A stretch of 28,530 nt of DNA from an uncultured Ruminococcus sp. (GTDB lineage: Bacteria; Bacillota_A; Clostridia; Oscillospirales; Ruminococcaceae), in the NCBI GenBank assembly GCA_946629405.1, contig CAMOXW010000192.1:1-28530 (forward strand), read 5' to 3'. Below, in pieces: positions 7,089-16,152 of the stretch; position 1 is the first letter of the stretch, and each line of letters begins with the position of its first letter. A model generated the notes under the pieces. The model saw nothing but the letters and a program-made list of their open reading frames with translations, was not told where the DNA came from and did not search any database. The position numbers were made by a program, and so were the translations under genes.

Positions 7089-8529
7089 CATTGTATTCTC
7101 CACCGTCTTCCTCCTCGCTGTCCTCGTCATTTTCAGCGTCGCCGCTGTCTTCCTCCTCAGGCTCCTCATCCTCGTACTTCTTTCTGCCGAAAAGTCTGCT
7201 GAAGAAGCCGCGCTTTTTCTTCTTCTCGGGCTCGGGCAGGAGTTCTTCTTCCTTCTCAGGCTCAGCTTCGTCATCAGAGCCGTCCTCATCGTCCTCAGAG
7301 GCATCCTCATCGCTCCAGTTATCCATATAATTCTCGTTGTATACATAGCCTGTCTCGGAGGTCATGACATCGCCCTCCTCCACCGGCTCGGGAGTATCCT
7401 CATCCTCACCGTCGTCCTCGAAGGCTGCCTTGTAATCCGTGCTTTCGAGCACCTCGGGCTCTGCTGCCTCGTCAGGCTCATCTGCATCGTCTTCATATTC
7501 CTCACCGGACTCGTCCTCTGCATCTTCATTGTCATACTCAGACTCGCCGCCGTCGTACTCCTCGTCAGCCTCATATTCCCCGGCTGCCTCATCCGTTTCA
7601 TCCTCGTCACTTTCAGCATCAACGTCACTGAACAGCGCGTCAACAAAGGTCCGGCTGTCGAACGGCTGGAGGTCGTCTATCTTCTCACCCACGCCGATGA
7701 GCTTCACAGGTATGCCGAGCTCGTTCTTGATAGAAATTACGATACCACCCTTCGCAGTACCGTCGAGTTTAGTGAGGACAATACCTGTAATAGGCGCAGT
7801 TTCACTGAAAAGCTTTGCCTGATTGACAGCGTTCTGACCGGTAGTCGCATCAAGAACGAGCAGTACCTCGCGTGAACAGTCGCCTGCCTTGGAGTCGATG
7901 ATACGGTTTATCTTTGCAAGCTCATCCATGAGGTTTTTCTTGTTATGAAGACGTCCCGCCGTATCAATGATAACAACGTCACATTCACGCGCCTTCGCTG
8001 CATCAAGCGCATCGTATACCACCGCACCCGGGTCTGAGCCCTCGGAATGCTTTACGATGTCAACTCCTGCACGCTGCGTCCATACCTCAAGCTGGTCGAT
8101 AGCTGCTGCACGGAAGGTGTCAGCCGCCGCAACAAGCACTTTCTTCCCCTCGTTCTTGAACTGGTAGCAGAGCTTTCCGATAGTAGTTGTCTTTCCTGCA
8201 CCGTTAACGCCGATCACCATTATAACTGCCGGTGACAGCGAGAGGTCAAGCCCCGTTTCGTCGCCCATTATCTCGCCGATTACCTCGTGGATGAGCTCCA
8301 TTATCTCGGCAGGGTCAGTAATGCCGCGCTCCTTGATCTTCTTTCGCAGGCTGTCGCAGATCTCCTCGGAGGTCTCCACGCCTATATCGCTCATTATCAT
8401 GGCCTCCTCGATCTCCTCGAAAAGCTCCTCGTCGATCTTGGTGAAGGAATTTGTGATCCTTCTCAGACGGTTGATGAAAGAGTCCTTGGTCTTACGCAGT
8501 CCGGCTGCGATCTTTGCAAATATTCCCAT
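7081..8529 (-). CDS. ftsY: Signal recognition particle receptor FtsY with acidic C-terminal tail
   Basis: SRP receptor GTPase that delivers ribosome-nascent chain complexes to the SecYEG translocon. Residues 1-300 of 482 form an ordinary NG domain: the N-domain four-helix bundle, G1 GVNGAGKTTT (107-116), VLVAAADTFRAAA, IDTAGRLHNKKNLM, TKLD (253-256), GGIVISI and the final GVGEKIDDLQPFDSRTFVDALF. Residues 301-482 are an extra tail made mostly of Asp/Glu with one basic/aromatic island, KKKKRGFFSRLFGRKK (436-451). Acidic extensions of FtsY are normally N-terminal (the E. coli A domain), so the arrangement here is unusual. The ATG at 8529 has AGGAG six bases upstream. It lies 67 bases after smc. 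Confidence 0.95.
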   Translation of the reverse strand: MGIFAKIAAGLRKTKDSFINRLRRITNSFTKIDEELFEEIEEAMIMSDIGVETSEEICDSLRKKIKERGITDPAEIMELIHEVIGEIMGDETGLDLSLSPAVIMVIGVNGAGKTTTIGKLCYQFKNEGKKVLVAAADTFRAAAIDQLEVWTQRAGVDIVKHSEGSDPGAVVYDALDAAKARECDVVIIDTAGRLHNKKNLMDELAKINRIIDSKAGDCSREVLLVLDATTGQNAVNQAKLFSETAPITGIVLTKLDGTAKGGIVISIKNELGIPVKLIGVGEKIDDLQPFDSRTFVDALFSDVDAESDEDETDEAAGEYEADEEYDGGESEYDNEDAEDESGEEYEDDADEPDEAAEPEVLESTDYKAAFEDDGEDEDTPEPVEEGDVMTSETGYVYNENYMDNWSDEDASEDDEDGSDDEAEPEKEEELLPEPEKKKKRGFFSRLFGRKKYEDEEPEEEDSGDAENDEDSEEEDGGEYNDD

Positions 8530-8542
8530 AATTGCTCCTGTC

Positions 8543-8557
8543 TGCCGCATTGCGGCA
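8543..8557 (-). other. Small hairpin in the smc-ftsY gap
   Basis: A perfect 6-bp inverted repeat (TGCCGC / GCGGCA) with a three-base loop lies in the 67-base gap between smc and ftsY, about 14 bases upstream of the ftsY start. There is no T-run after it on either strand, so it is not a standard terminator. It could be a processing or stability element, or be chance. Confidence 0.35.
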
Positions 8558-8596
8558 TAGTAATATATTCGTATGAGGAAGGGAAAACGGGACAGC

Positions 8597-11500
8597 TCAC
8601 TGAGCCTCCGCAGCGTCCTCCTGGAAGTCCACCTGCTCCATTTTCAGCAGCTTGGAGATCCCGTCCTCCTGCATGGTAACGCCGTAGAGGACGTTAGCCT
8701 CCTCCATTGCGCTTCTTCTGTGTGTGACGAGCACGAACTGCGTCGTGTCTGTGAAGTTTTTGAGATACTGCGCGTACTTTCTTACATTTACCTCGTCAAG
8801 CGCTGCGTCAATCTCGTCAAGTATACAGAACGGTGCCGGTCTGAGGCGAAGTATCGCAAAATATATCGCTATCGCCACGAAGGACTGCTCGCCTCCCGAG
8901 AGCGATATCAGGTTCTTTATGACCTTTCCGGGCGGCGCCACGCTTATCTCGATACCGGACTCCAGAACGTTCTCCGGGTCGGTGAGTATCAGCTCCGCCT
9001 TTCCTCCGCCGAAAAGCTCGACGAAGATCTCCTTGAAGTTGGAGTTTATTATTGCAAAGCTCTCTGAGAATATCCTGCACATCTCCTCCGTGAGACTGCT
9101 GATTATTCCCTCAAGCTCAGATTTTGAGCGCTGTACATCGGCGATCTGCTCTGACATGAAACTGTAGCGCTCGCTGACCTCCTTGTACTCCTCGATAGCA
9201 TCAACGTTGACGCTGCCGAGTGCGCGTATCGACTTCTTGATATCCCCCAGCGCACGCTGCGCCTCACTGATATTTTCAAGCTTTTCCGCAAGCTGCACCG
9301 CCTCCGAGCGATTGAGCTCATAGACCTCGCGGAGCTGATTTATGATGTGGTCGGAATCACGGCACACAGCCCCTTTGCGCTCCTCCAGACGGGTTATGTC
9401 ACCGGAGAGCTTTTCCTTGACATCGTTGTACTCCTTCAGCCCCTTGTTTATCTCATTGACAAGGCGGTTCTGCTCGGTGTGCATCTCCTGGTATCGGCTT
9501 ATTTCCGCAAGATATACGCCTGTGTTGTCCTTGAGGCTGTCGAGCTTTTCCCTGAGAGCCGCGATGCTGCACTGCTTCTCGCTTATCATCATATTCTGGC
9601 GGGATATTTCCTCCTCGAAGCGCTTTCCGCCGGCATCGAGCTCGCTTAAACTGTCGTTTATTCGCGATATCCCGCTCTCCTGCGCCTCGGCGTCCTTGGC
9701 AAGCTCCATACCGCGTATTTTGAGGTCAGAGAGCCTTCCTGACAGCTCCTCGCGTTCACGGCGGAGCTTCTCCCTGGCATCCTGTCCCTGTGAGAGCTTC
9801 TGCTCTGCCTCGGCTATCTGCTCAGCAAGTGCTTCAAGCTCCCTGCCTGAATCCTCAATGGCCCTCCGCGCAGCCTCTATCCTCTGCTCAGCCTCCAAAG
9901 CGGATCTCCCGGAGTTCTGTGCCTGCGCTTCTGTCTGCTCCGCAAGTGTCCTGAGACTGCTCATCTCTGCACTGAGCTTAACTCTCTCATTTTCACATTC
10001 AGTAAGCTCTGCCTTTGCAGCCTCGGCGTCGTAGCGGAGCTTTTCAGCCTCCGCACGCAGCTTTTCAGTGCTTACCCTGAGGGTATCACGCTTCTTTTCA
10101 AGCTCTGTGATCTCTCCGTCAAGAGTCTCTATCTCGTTCTTTCTGGTAATTACTCCCCCGGACTTTATTGATGAACCGCCAGTGAATGAACCTCCGGCAT
10201 TAATGACCTGTCCGTCAAGGGTAACTATCCTGAACCTGTAGCTGTATTTTTTTGCGATGAGCGTTGCAGTGTCGATATCCTCAGCGATGACTATACGTCC
10301 GAGCAGCGAGGAGATTATCCCGCTGAATTTCGGATCGAAGGAGACTATCCCACTTGCTACGGCAATGTAACCGTCGCAGTTTTCAAGTCCCTGTTCACTG
10401 AGCTCCCTGCCCTTTACAGAGGTTATCGGGAGGAAGGTCGCACGGCCGCCCTTCTGCTCTTTAAGGAAGCGTATACAGCGCTTTGCGATATCCTCGTTCT
10501 CGACAATTATGTTCTGCATCGCACCGCCGAGTGCTGTCTCTATTGCGACTGCGTATTCCTGCTCAACGCCGATATTCTGGGCAACTGTGCCGAACACACC
10601 GCCGATGCGTCCCTGCTTCGAGGCTTTGAGCACCTGCTTTACGCTGCCTGCGAAGCCGTCCATATTATTTTCAAGGTCAGTGAGTATCTTCCGGCGCTGC
10701 TGACGGTCTTTGAGCTCATAAAGAGCCTTCTCGAAGTCTGCTTTTGCACTTTCGTAAGATACACGGCGTGAGCTGCTGAGCTTTTCAAGGCCGCCGAGTT
10801 TGTTTTTCAGGCTCTCAGCCCTTTCAGCGTTCTCAGTCATCAGCTTTTCATGCACGCCGATACGCGAACGGTAGGCTTCTGCCTGCCCTCTTATCTCATC
10901 CATGCTGCCGCGGAGAGTTTTCAGGCGCTCATCCTCATCTGTGATCGTCTGACGTGCTGATTCAGATGAAAATTTAAGCTCACTCTGTCTGATATAGAGA
11001 GAATTTATTTCGCTGCCTGCCTTGTCAACGCTGTCTCCGAGCTGCGAGCTGCTCTGCTCCGCCTTTGCGAAGCTCGCCTCTGCCGCCGCTATATCGGCTT
11101 CGAGGACAGTTATCTCATCGCGTATAGCTCCGAGCTTTTCCTCAGCCATTCTGCGCTGTTCAAGGAGCTCCGCCCTTGCCTCACCGGAGCTGTCGATGCT
11201 CCTCTGCGCTGCCTCGATAGCCTCGCGGCAGTGCTTTATGTCATTTTCGAGAACAGCTATCCCGGACTTCATCTCCGAGGATTCCTGCTCCTCCTCAAGC
11301 ATTTTCTGGCGCAGCTCATCCGAGCGGATCGTGCTCTCCTGCATTTTGCGGTAGCCGTCCTGACGCTTCTGCTCCTCACGCTGGATATCGTTCTCGATAT
11401 TCTCGTACTCGTTCTTGCTGACGAGTATTTTTTCATCTATCCTGTCAAGATCAGCCTTCAGCTCATCGAGGCGGTGTACCCACACTGATATTTCAAGCTT

Positions 11501-12169
11501 CTTCTGCTCTGCGGCAAGCTTTATGAATTTTTCCGCCTTCTGGGACTGTATCCTCAGCGGTTCAACACGGCTCTCCAGCTCCGTCAGTATATCTGTCAGA
11601 CGGACGAGGTTTTCCTGCGCCGCAGAGAGCTTACGCTCCGCCTCGACCTTCTTGTAGCGGAATTTGGATATGCCGGCAGCCTCCTCAAAGATATCGCGTC
11701 TCTCATTGCTCTTTTGTCCGACGATCTCAGCGATACGTCCCTGACCGATGATCGAATAGCCGTCCCTGCCGAGGCCGGTGTCCATGAACAGCTCATTTAT
11801 GTCCTTGAGACGGCACTGACGACCGTTTATAAGGTACTCGCTCTCGCCGCTTCGGTAGAGCTTTCGCGTTACCGCGACCTCGTCATCCATGTCAGCGAGG
11901 GTACGGTCTGAGTTGTCGATATTCAGAGTAACTGCGGCAAATCCCATAGGCTTTCTGGCAACAGTACCGGAAAAAATAACGTCCTCCATTTTATTGCCTC
12001 TGAGTGTCTTTGTAGACTGCTCTCCGAGGACCCAGCGCACTGAATCGCCGATATTACTTTTTCCGCTGCCGTTGGGACCTACGACCGCTGTCAGTCCCTT
12101 GTCAAAGGTCAGGCTTATCTTGTCCGGGAAGGACTTGAAGCCCTGTATTTCCAATGATTTGAGGTACAC
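8597..12169 (-). CDS. smc: Chromosome segregation ATPase SMC
   Basis: Structural maintenance of chromosomes protein, the core of bacterial condensin with ScpA/ScpB. The 1190-residue length is typical. The N-terminal head has MYLKSLEIQGFKSF and Walker A GPNGSGKSN (31-39). Two long coiled-coil arms flank a hinge at about residues 500-690 that includes FGTVAQNIGVEQEYAVAIETALGG and VINAGGSFTGGS. The C-terminal head has the ABC signature LSGGEQSFVAIAIYF and Walker B CILDEIDAALDE. The start is a GTG: the conserved N-terminus begins there, and a G-rich ribosome site overlaps the end of the upstream radical SAM gene four bases away. smc-ftsY adjacency is conserved in Firmicutes. Confidence 0.98.
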   Translation of the reverse strand: MYLKSLEIQGFKSFPDKISLTFDKGLTAVVGPNGSGKSNIGDSVRWVLGEQSTKTLRGNKMEDVIFSGTVARKPMGFAAVTLNIDNSDRTLADMDDEVAVTRKLYRSGESEYLINGRQCRLKDINELFMDTGLGRDGYSIIGQGRIAEIVGQKSNERRDIFEEAAGISKFRYKKVEAERKLSAAQENLVRLTDILTELESRVEPLRIQSQKAEKFIKLAAEQKKLEISVWVHRLDELKADLDRIDEKILVSKNEYENIENDIQREEQKRQDGYRKMQESTIRSDELRQKMLEEEQESSEMKSGIAVLENDIKHCREAIEAAQRSIDSSGEARAELLEQRRMAEEKLGAIRDEITVLEADIAAAEASFAKAEQSSSQLGDSVDKAGSEINSLYIRQSELKFSSESARQTITDEDERLKTLRGSMDEIRGQAEAYRSRIGVHEKLMTENAERAESLKNKLGGLEKLSSSRRVSYESAKADFEKALYELKDRQQRRKILTDLENNMDGFAGSVKQVLKASKQGRIGGVFGTVAQNIGVEQEYAVAIETALGGAMQNIIVENEDIAKRCIRFLKEQKGGRATFLPITSVKGRELSEQGLENCDGYIAVASGIVSFDPKFSGIISSLLGRIVIAEDIDTATLIAKKYSYRFRIVTLDGQVINAGGSFTGGSSIKSGGVITRKNEIETLDGEITELEKKRDTLRVSTEKLRAEAEKLRYDAEAAKAELTECENERVKLSAEMSSLRTLAEQTEAQAQNSGRSALEAEQRIEAARRAIEDSGRELEALAEQIAEAEQKLSQGQDAREKLRREREELSGRLSDLKIRGMELAKDAEAQESGISRINDSLSELDAGGKRFEEEISRQNMMISEKQCSIAALREKLDSLKDNTGVYLAEISRYQEMHTEQNRLVNEINKGLKEYNDVKEKLSGDITRLEERKGAVCRDSDHIINQLREVYELNRSEAVQLAEKLENISEAQRALGDIKKSIRALGSVNVDAIEEYKEVSERYSFMSEQIADVQRSKSELEGIISSLTEEMCRIFSESFAIINSNFKEIFVELFGGGKAELILTDPENVLESGIEISVAPPGKVIKNLISLSGGEQSFVAIAIYFAILRLRPAPFCILDEIDAALDEVNVRKYAQYLKNFTDTTQFVLVTHRRSAMEEANVLYGVTMQEDGISKLLKMEQVDFQEDAAEAQ

Positions 12170-12173
12170 TCCC

Positions 12174-13163
12174 TCACCCCCTCAGTTCACATTCGTATAT
12201 CGGCAGACTGTCGTCGCCGATTATTTTCAGCTCTGTTCCGAGCCTCCGGAAATAGCTTATATTTGCTTTTTTCTGCCCGACAGCCTTGCTTATCTCGCGG
12301 CTGTTCACAGCAATGACAGCCTCCCTGCTGCCCTCCGGTATCTTTCTGATGATCGCTTCACGGTATATCTCAGCCTCGCACAGCTCACGGAATGCCGGAT
12401 GGTAATACCCTGCTGCCATGTCCTTTTCAACGAATTCGCTCGCGTGGAGCCCGCATTTTATTATCCTTATGCCTCGTCTGTGAGCGCTGAGCATTATCTT
12501 TGCACACACCTTTACCATTTCGTCAAAAGGCGCAGGAACGTACTCCCCGCTCATGAAAAGCTCCGCAAGGCGCGTGCCATTCAGCACGACCACAGGATAG
12601 AGCCTCATCACTGCCGGACTGAGCGCCATGAGCGCTTCTGCCGTTGAGATATCCTCCGCGGGGCTGCTCATGTAGAGCCCTGTCATCATCTGAAGACCAA
12701 GCTCAAAGCCATACTCCTTTATCATCACACTCGCACGTCTTACGTCCTCCGCAGTATGCCCGCGCTCATTCGCGGCAAGCACCTCATCGCTCATCGACTG
12801 CGCACCGAGCTCGATAGCTGTAACGCCGTATTTCCGGAGTATTCCGAGCACCTCACTGTCAATGCAGTCCGGGCGGGTCGAGCAGCGTATTCCTCTGAAT
12901 TTCCCTTCGCCCACGAACTCCGAGGCTGCTTCAAGAAGCTCGAGCATATACTCCCGCGGGACAGCTGTAAAGCTTCCCCCGAAAAACGCTATCTCCGTAT
13001 TCTCCGGGGACTTCACCTCTGTAAGAGCCTTCCGGCAGACCTCTCTGACCTCGCTGCCGTCAGGAAGATGCATAGCGCCGCTTATCGTTCTCTGGTCACA
13101 GAATGAACACTTATGCGGACATCCGACGTGCGGTATGAATATTGATATATTACTGTGCTTCAT
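12174..13163 (-). CDS. Radical SAM protein, Elp3-like family
   Basis: The 329-residue protein has the radical SAM cluster motif CPHKCSFC at residues 15-22 (C15, C19, C22), which binds a 4Fe-4S cluster and S-adenosylmethionine. It also has the FFGGSFTAVPREYMLELLE, RCSTRPDCID and ELGAQSMSDEVL blocks typical of the Elp3/oxygen-independent group of radical SAM enzymes. No acetyltransferase domain follows, so it is not a full Elp3. Clostridia often have this gene between rnc and smc, as here. Substrate is unknown; RNA modification is an inference from similarity. Its ATG lies inside the 3' end of rnc (14-base overlap), so translation is probably coupled. Confidence 0.88.
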   Translation of the reverse strand: MKHSNISIFIPHVGCPHKCSFCDQRTISGAMHLPDGSEVREVCRKALTEVKSPENTEIAFFGGSFTAVPREYMLELLEAASEFVGEGKFRGIRCSTRPDCIDSEVLGILRKYGVTAIELGAQSMSDEVLAANERGHTAEDVRRASVMIKEYGFELGLQMMTGLYMSSPAEDISTAEALMALSPAVMRLYPVVVLNGTRLAELFMSGEYVPAPFDEMVKVCAKIMLSAHRRGIRIIKCGLHASEFVEKDMAAGYYHPAFRELCEAEIYREAIIRKIPEGSREAVIAVNSREISKAVGQKKANISYFRRLGTELKIIGDDSLPIYECELRG

Positions 13164-13839
13164 AGCCCATGAGCTCAAGAGCTTCCTTCGCGGCAAGCTG
13201 CTCTGCTTCCTTCTTGCTCCTTCCCTTGCCTTTGCCTATGACCTGACCGTTAAGGCAGACCTCGACCACGAAACGCTTGTTGTGGTCAGGCCCCTCCTCA
13301 CCGATGAGGACATACTCGACCTTTTCCTCGGGATTTTTCTGGACTATCTCCTGCAATACCGTTTTGAAGTCGCTGAACGCAGGCTTTCCGGCGTGTCTGA
13401 GGTCGTCCGGCATGAAGCGGAGGATGTGCTTTGAGACAGGTTCCATACCGCCGTCGAGGTATATCGCCGCGATCACGGCTTCAAAGGCATCCGCAAGTAT
13501 CGAGGGACGCTCCCTGCCGCCGGTATTCTCCTCGCCCTTGCCGAGAAGGAGAAATTCCCCGAGGTTTATCTGCTGTGCAAAGATATGGAGCGATTTTTCG
13601 CATACCAGCGAAGCTCTGAGCTTTGTGAGCTCGCCCTCTGCGACGTTGAGGCTCTTGTAGAGGTAGTCAGAAACGACTATCGAGAGCACGCTGTCGCCAA
13701 GAAATTCGAGCCTTTCATTGCTGCCGGAAGGAAGCTTCTTCTCGTTTGCATATGACGAGTGCGAAAGTGCCTGTCTGAGCAGCTCAGGCTTCTTGAATCT
13801 ATATCCGATTATTTCCTGTAATTTTTCGATATTCTCCAT
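13150..13839 (-). CDS. rnc: Ribonuclease III
   Basis: Double-strand-specific endoribonuclease that processes rRNA precursors and other structured RNAs. The 229-residue product has the catalytic signature NERLEFLGDS (residues 41-50), the LTKLRASLVCEKSL helix and the second metal-ligand region ILADAFEAVIAAIYLDGG. A double-stranded RNA-binding domain follows at the C-terminus (DFKTVLQEIVQKNP to GKGRSKKEAEQLAAKEALELM). The ATG at 13839 has AAAGGAG upstream and fits the family; longer in-frame starts run into plsX. It starts two bases after the plsX stop; the acpP gene usual in this position in many bacteria is absent. Confidence 0.97.
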   Translation of the reverse strand: MENIEKLQEIIGYRFKKPELLRQALSHSSYANEKKLPSGSNERLEFLGDSVLSIVVSDYLYKSLNVAEGELTKLRASLVCEKSLHIFAQQINLGEFLLLGKGEENTGGRERPSILADAFEAVIAAIYLDGGMEPVSKHILRFMPDDLRHAGKPAFSDFKTVLQEIVQKNPEEKVEYVLIGEEGPDHNKRFVVEVCLNGQVIGKGKGRSKKEAEQLAAKEALELMGYEAQ

Positions 13840-13841
13840 GA

Positions 13842-14846
13842 TTACTCCTTTTCGGAGGCTGACAAGCCTGCGATGTACCTCTCGATCTCCTCGCTGACAT
13901 TTCCGCTCAAGCATTTTTCAGCCTGACGTACAGCGTTGAAGAAGGCGGTCGCATCGGAGCTTCCGTGCGCCTTGATAACGGGTCTTCTGACACCGAGGAG
14001 CACTGAGCCGCCGACCTCCTTATAGTCCATCTGCTTTCTGAATTCCCTGATCTTGCCCATTGCAAAAACTGCGCCTGCCTTGCCGGGGCCTGAGAATATC
14101 CACCTGAGCTTATCCGCAAAGAATGCGCCCATTCCTTCGTAGAGCTTCAGCGCAACGTTCCCGGTGAAGCCGTCAGTCACGACGACCTGCACCTCGCCCT
14201 TAGGCATATCCCTTGCCTCAATATTACCGACGAAGTTCAGTCCGGAATCCGTCAGCAGCTTATAAGCCTCAAGCTCGAGCTCCCTGCCCTTTGTTTCCTC
14301 CGCACCGATATTGAGAAGGCCTACCTTTGGCGAAGCTATGCCCATTACTTTTTCCATATAGGCGCTGCCCATTGCCGCGAATTGCAGCAGCATCTCCGGG
14401 CGGCATTCGATATTCGCGCCTGCATCCACCAGCAGAAAGCTTCCCTTATCAGCGGGGAGCACCGGCGAAGGCGCTATCCTTCTGATGCCTTTGATACGCT
14501 TGACGATGAGGGATGAGCCCATTACGAGCGCACCTGTGCTTCCGGCTGAAACGAAAGCGTCCGCCCTGCCATCAGCGAGTATGCTGAGTCCCAGAGCCAT
14601 TGATGTATTCCTGCCGGATTTCGTTATCTCCCTCGGTTCCTCATGAATATCAAAAACATCATCGGTATGTGCTATCTTCATGCCGTTGAGCCTTATCGCA
14701 TTATCGGCTGCACACTTTTTTATCTTCGGTGAGCTGCCTGTGAGTATTATCTCGCTGCCGAGCTCCTTAACAGCCCTCTCGCAGCCTCTGAGCACTTCCA
14801 GCGGAGCGTTGTCCCCGCCGAAAGCGTCAACTATTATTCTCGCCAT
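13842..14846 (-). CDS. plsX: Phosphate acyltransferase PlsX
   Basis: PlsX converts acyl-ACP and phosphate to acyl-phosphate, the donor for PlsY in glycerophospholipid synthesis. The 334-residue product begins MARIIVDAFGGDNAPLEVLRG and contains SMALGLSILADGRADAFVSAGSTGALVMGS, GANIECRPEMLLQFAAMG, and VTDGFTGNVALKLYEGMG, all diagnostic. The ATG at 14846 is supported by AAAGGA seven bases upstream; the start lies within the 3' end of trmFO (20-base overlap). Confidence 0.97.
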   Translation of the reverse strand: MARIIVDAFGGDNAPLEVLRGCERAVKELGSEIILTGSSPKIKKCAADNAIRLNGMKIAHTDDVFDIHEEPREITKSGRNTSMALGLSILADGRADAFVSAGSTGALVMGSSLIVKRIKGIRRIAPSPVLPADKGSFLLVDAGANIECRPEMLLQFAAMGSAYMEKVMGIASPKVGLLNIGAEETKGRELELEAYKLLTDSGLNFVGNIEARDMPKGEVQVVVTDGFTGNVALKLYEGMGAFFADKLRWIFSGPGKAGAVFAMGKIREFRKQMDYKEVGGSVLLGVRRPVIKAHGSSDATAFFNAVRQAEKCLSGNVSEEIERYIAGLSASEKE

Positions 14847-16152
14847 AGCCAATCCTTTCAAGTGTATTTTTCATTGATGCAACAGCACGCTGTGCATAGG
14901 CACCGTAGCGCTCCTTCTTATCCTTTATCCGCACACCGATGTCGGGAAGGATGCCCATATTCGCACCCATCGGCTGGAATTTTCCGCTGTTGAACGGGTC
15001 GCTGATATAAGCCGAGAGCGCACCTGTCATTGTGTCGCGCGGGAGTACGAGCGGGGGAAGTCCCTTTATCCTCCGTGCCGCCGAGATGCCTGATATTATG
15101 CCGCTTGCTGCGGACTCCATATAGCCCTCAACTCCGGTCATCTGTCCGGCGAAGTATATATCCTGCCTCTGACGCATAGAAAAGTCAGCATTCAGCAGTT
15201 CCGGACTGTTTATGAAGGTGTTGCGGTGCATTACTCCATAGCGCATGAATTCGGCGTTTTCAAGTCCCGGTATCATTGAGAATACCCGTTTCTGCTCGCC
15301 GAATTTCAGGTTCGTCTGGAAGCCGACTAAGTTGAAAAGCGTACCTTCGCTGTTCTCGCGCCTGAGCTGAACTACCGCATACGGACGTCTTCCTGTCCTC
15401 GGGTCGTCAATGCCGACCGGCTTCATCGGTCCGAAGCGCATGGTATCAACTCCGCGCCGTGCAAGCTCCTCGATAGGCATACAGCCCTCATATACGCTGA
15501 ACGGATGTGTCTCAAAGTCCCGGAGCTGCACCTTTTCCGCAGAAATAAGCGCACTGTGGAAGGCGAGATATTCGTCCTTGTTCATCGCGCAGTTGACGTA
15601 ATCCGCATCACCCCTGTCATAGCGCGAGGCGAAGAAGACCTTCTCCCTGTCAAGGCTCTCAGCGGTCACGATAGGCGCAGCAGCATCGTAAAAGCTCAGG
15701 CCGTCGCCGCAAAGCTCCTTTACGATATCAGCCATTTTTCCCGAAGTAAGGGGACCTGTAGCGATTATCACCATGCCCTCCGGCAGCTCTGTTACCTCGC
15801 CGGGAACCACCTCGATGAGCGGGTGTGAGGTTATTTTCTCAGTCACCGCATCGGAAAACCTCTCTCTGTCCACTGCGAGCGCTCCGCCGGCTTCGACGGA
15901 ATTTGCCTTCGCACACGGTACCGTCAGCGAGCCGAGCATTTCCATTTCGTATTTGAGCAGTCCGGCAGCAGATTCCAGTCTTGCTGCCTTCAGCGAATTC
16001 GAGCAGACGAGCTCCGCGAATCCGGCGTATTTATGTGCCGGAGTGAACCTTTCCGGCTTCATCTCAAAAAGCCGGACGCTTATCCCCTCGCTGGCAATTC
16101 TCCACGCAGCCTCACAGCCTGCAAGACCTGCGCCGATAACATTTACTGTCAT
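14827..16152 (-). CDS. trmFO: Folate-dependent tRNA (uracil-54-C5)-methyltransferase TrmFO
   Basis: FAD enzyme that uses methylene-tetrahydrofolate to make ribothymidine-54 in tRNA T-loops. The 441-residue product starts with the dinucleotide-binding motif VIGAGLAGCEAAW, followed by AGFAELVCSNSLKA with Cys50 and by HPFSVYEGCMPIEELARRG with Cys224. These match the two functional cysteines known near positions 53 and 226 in the Bacillus enzyme. FGPMKPVG and the late FAGQMTGVEGYMESAASG block are also typical. Its ATG overlaps the topA stop by four bases. The topA-trmFO pair is common in Firmicutes. Confidence 0.97.
   Translation of the reverse strand: MTVNVIGAGLAGCEAAWRIASEGISVRLFEMKPERFTPAHKYAGFAELVCSNSLKAARLESAAGLLKYEMEMLGSLTVPCAKANSVEAGGALAVDRERFSDAVTEKITSHPLIEVVPGEVTELPEGMVIIATGPLTSGKMADIVKELCGDGLSFYDAAAPIVTAESLDREKVFFASRYDRGDADYVNCAMNKDEYLAFHSALISAEKVQLRDFETHPFSVYEGCMPIEELARRGVDTMRFGPMKPVGIDDPRTGRRPYAVVQLRRENSEGTLFNLVGFQTNLKFGEQKRVFSMIPGLENAEFMRYGVMHRNTFINSPELLNADFSMRQRQDIYFAGQMTGVEGYMESAASGIISGISAARRIKGLPPLVLPRDTMTGALSAYISDPFNSGKFQPMGANMGILPDIGVRIKDKKERYGAYAQRAVASMKNTLERIGYGENNS

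Noticed and set aside
7081..7629. Frameshift or sequencing artefact creating the FtsY tail
   Set aside because: The tail frame is free of stops for 182 codons, keeps a consistent acidic composition, and ends in a coupled overlap with rdgB.
7012..7875. Plus-strand hydrophobic and poly-Ser frames opposite ftsY
   Set aside because: They arise from complements of Asp/Glu codons in the acidic tail and have no ribosome sites.
9342..10034. Ser-rich plus-strand frame opposite smc
   Set aside because: Shadow of the coiled-coil coding sequence; no homology-like motifs.
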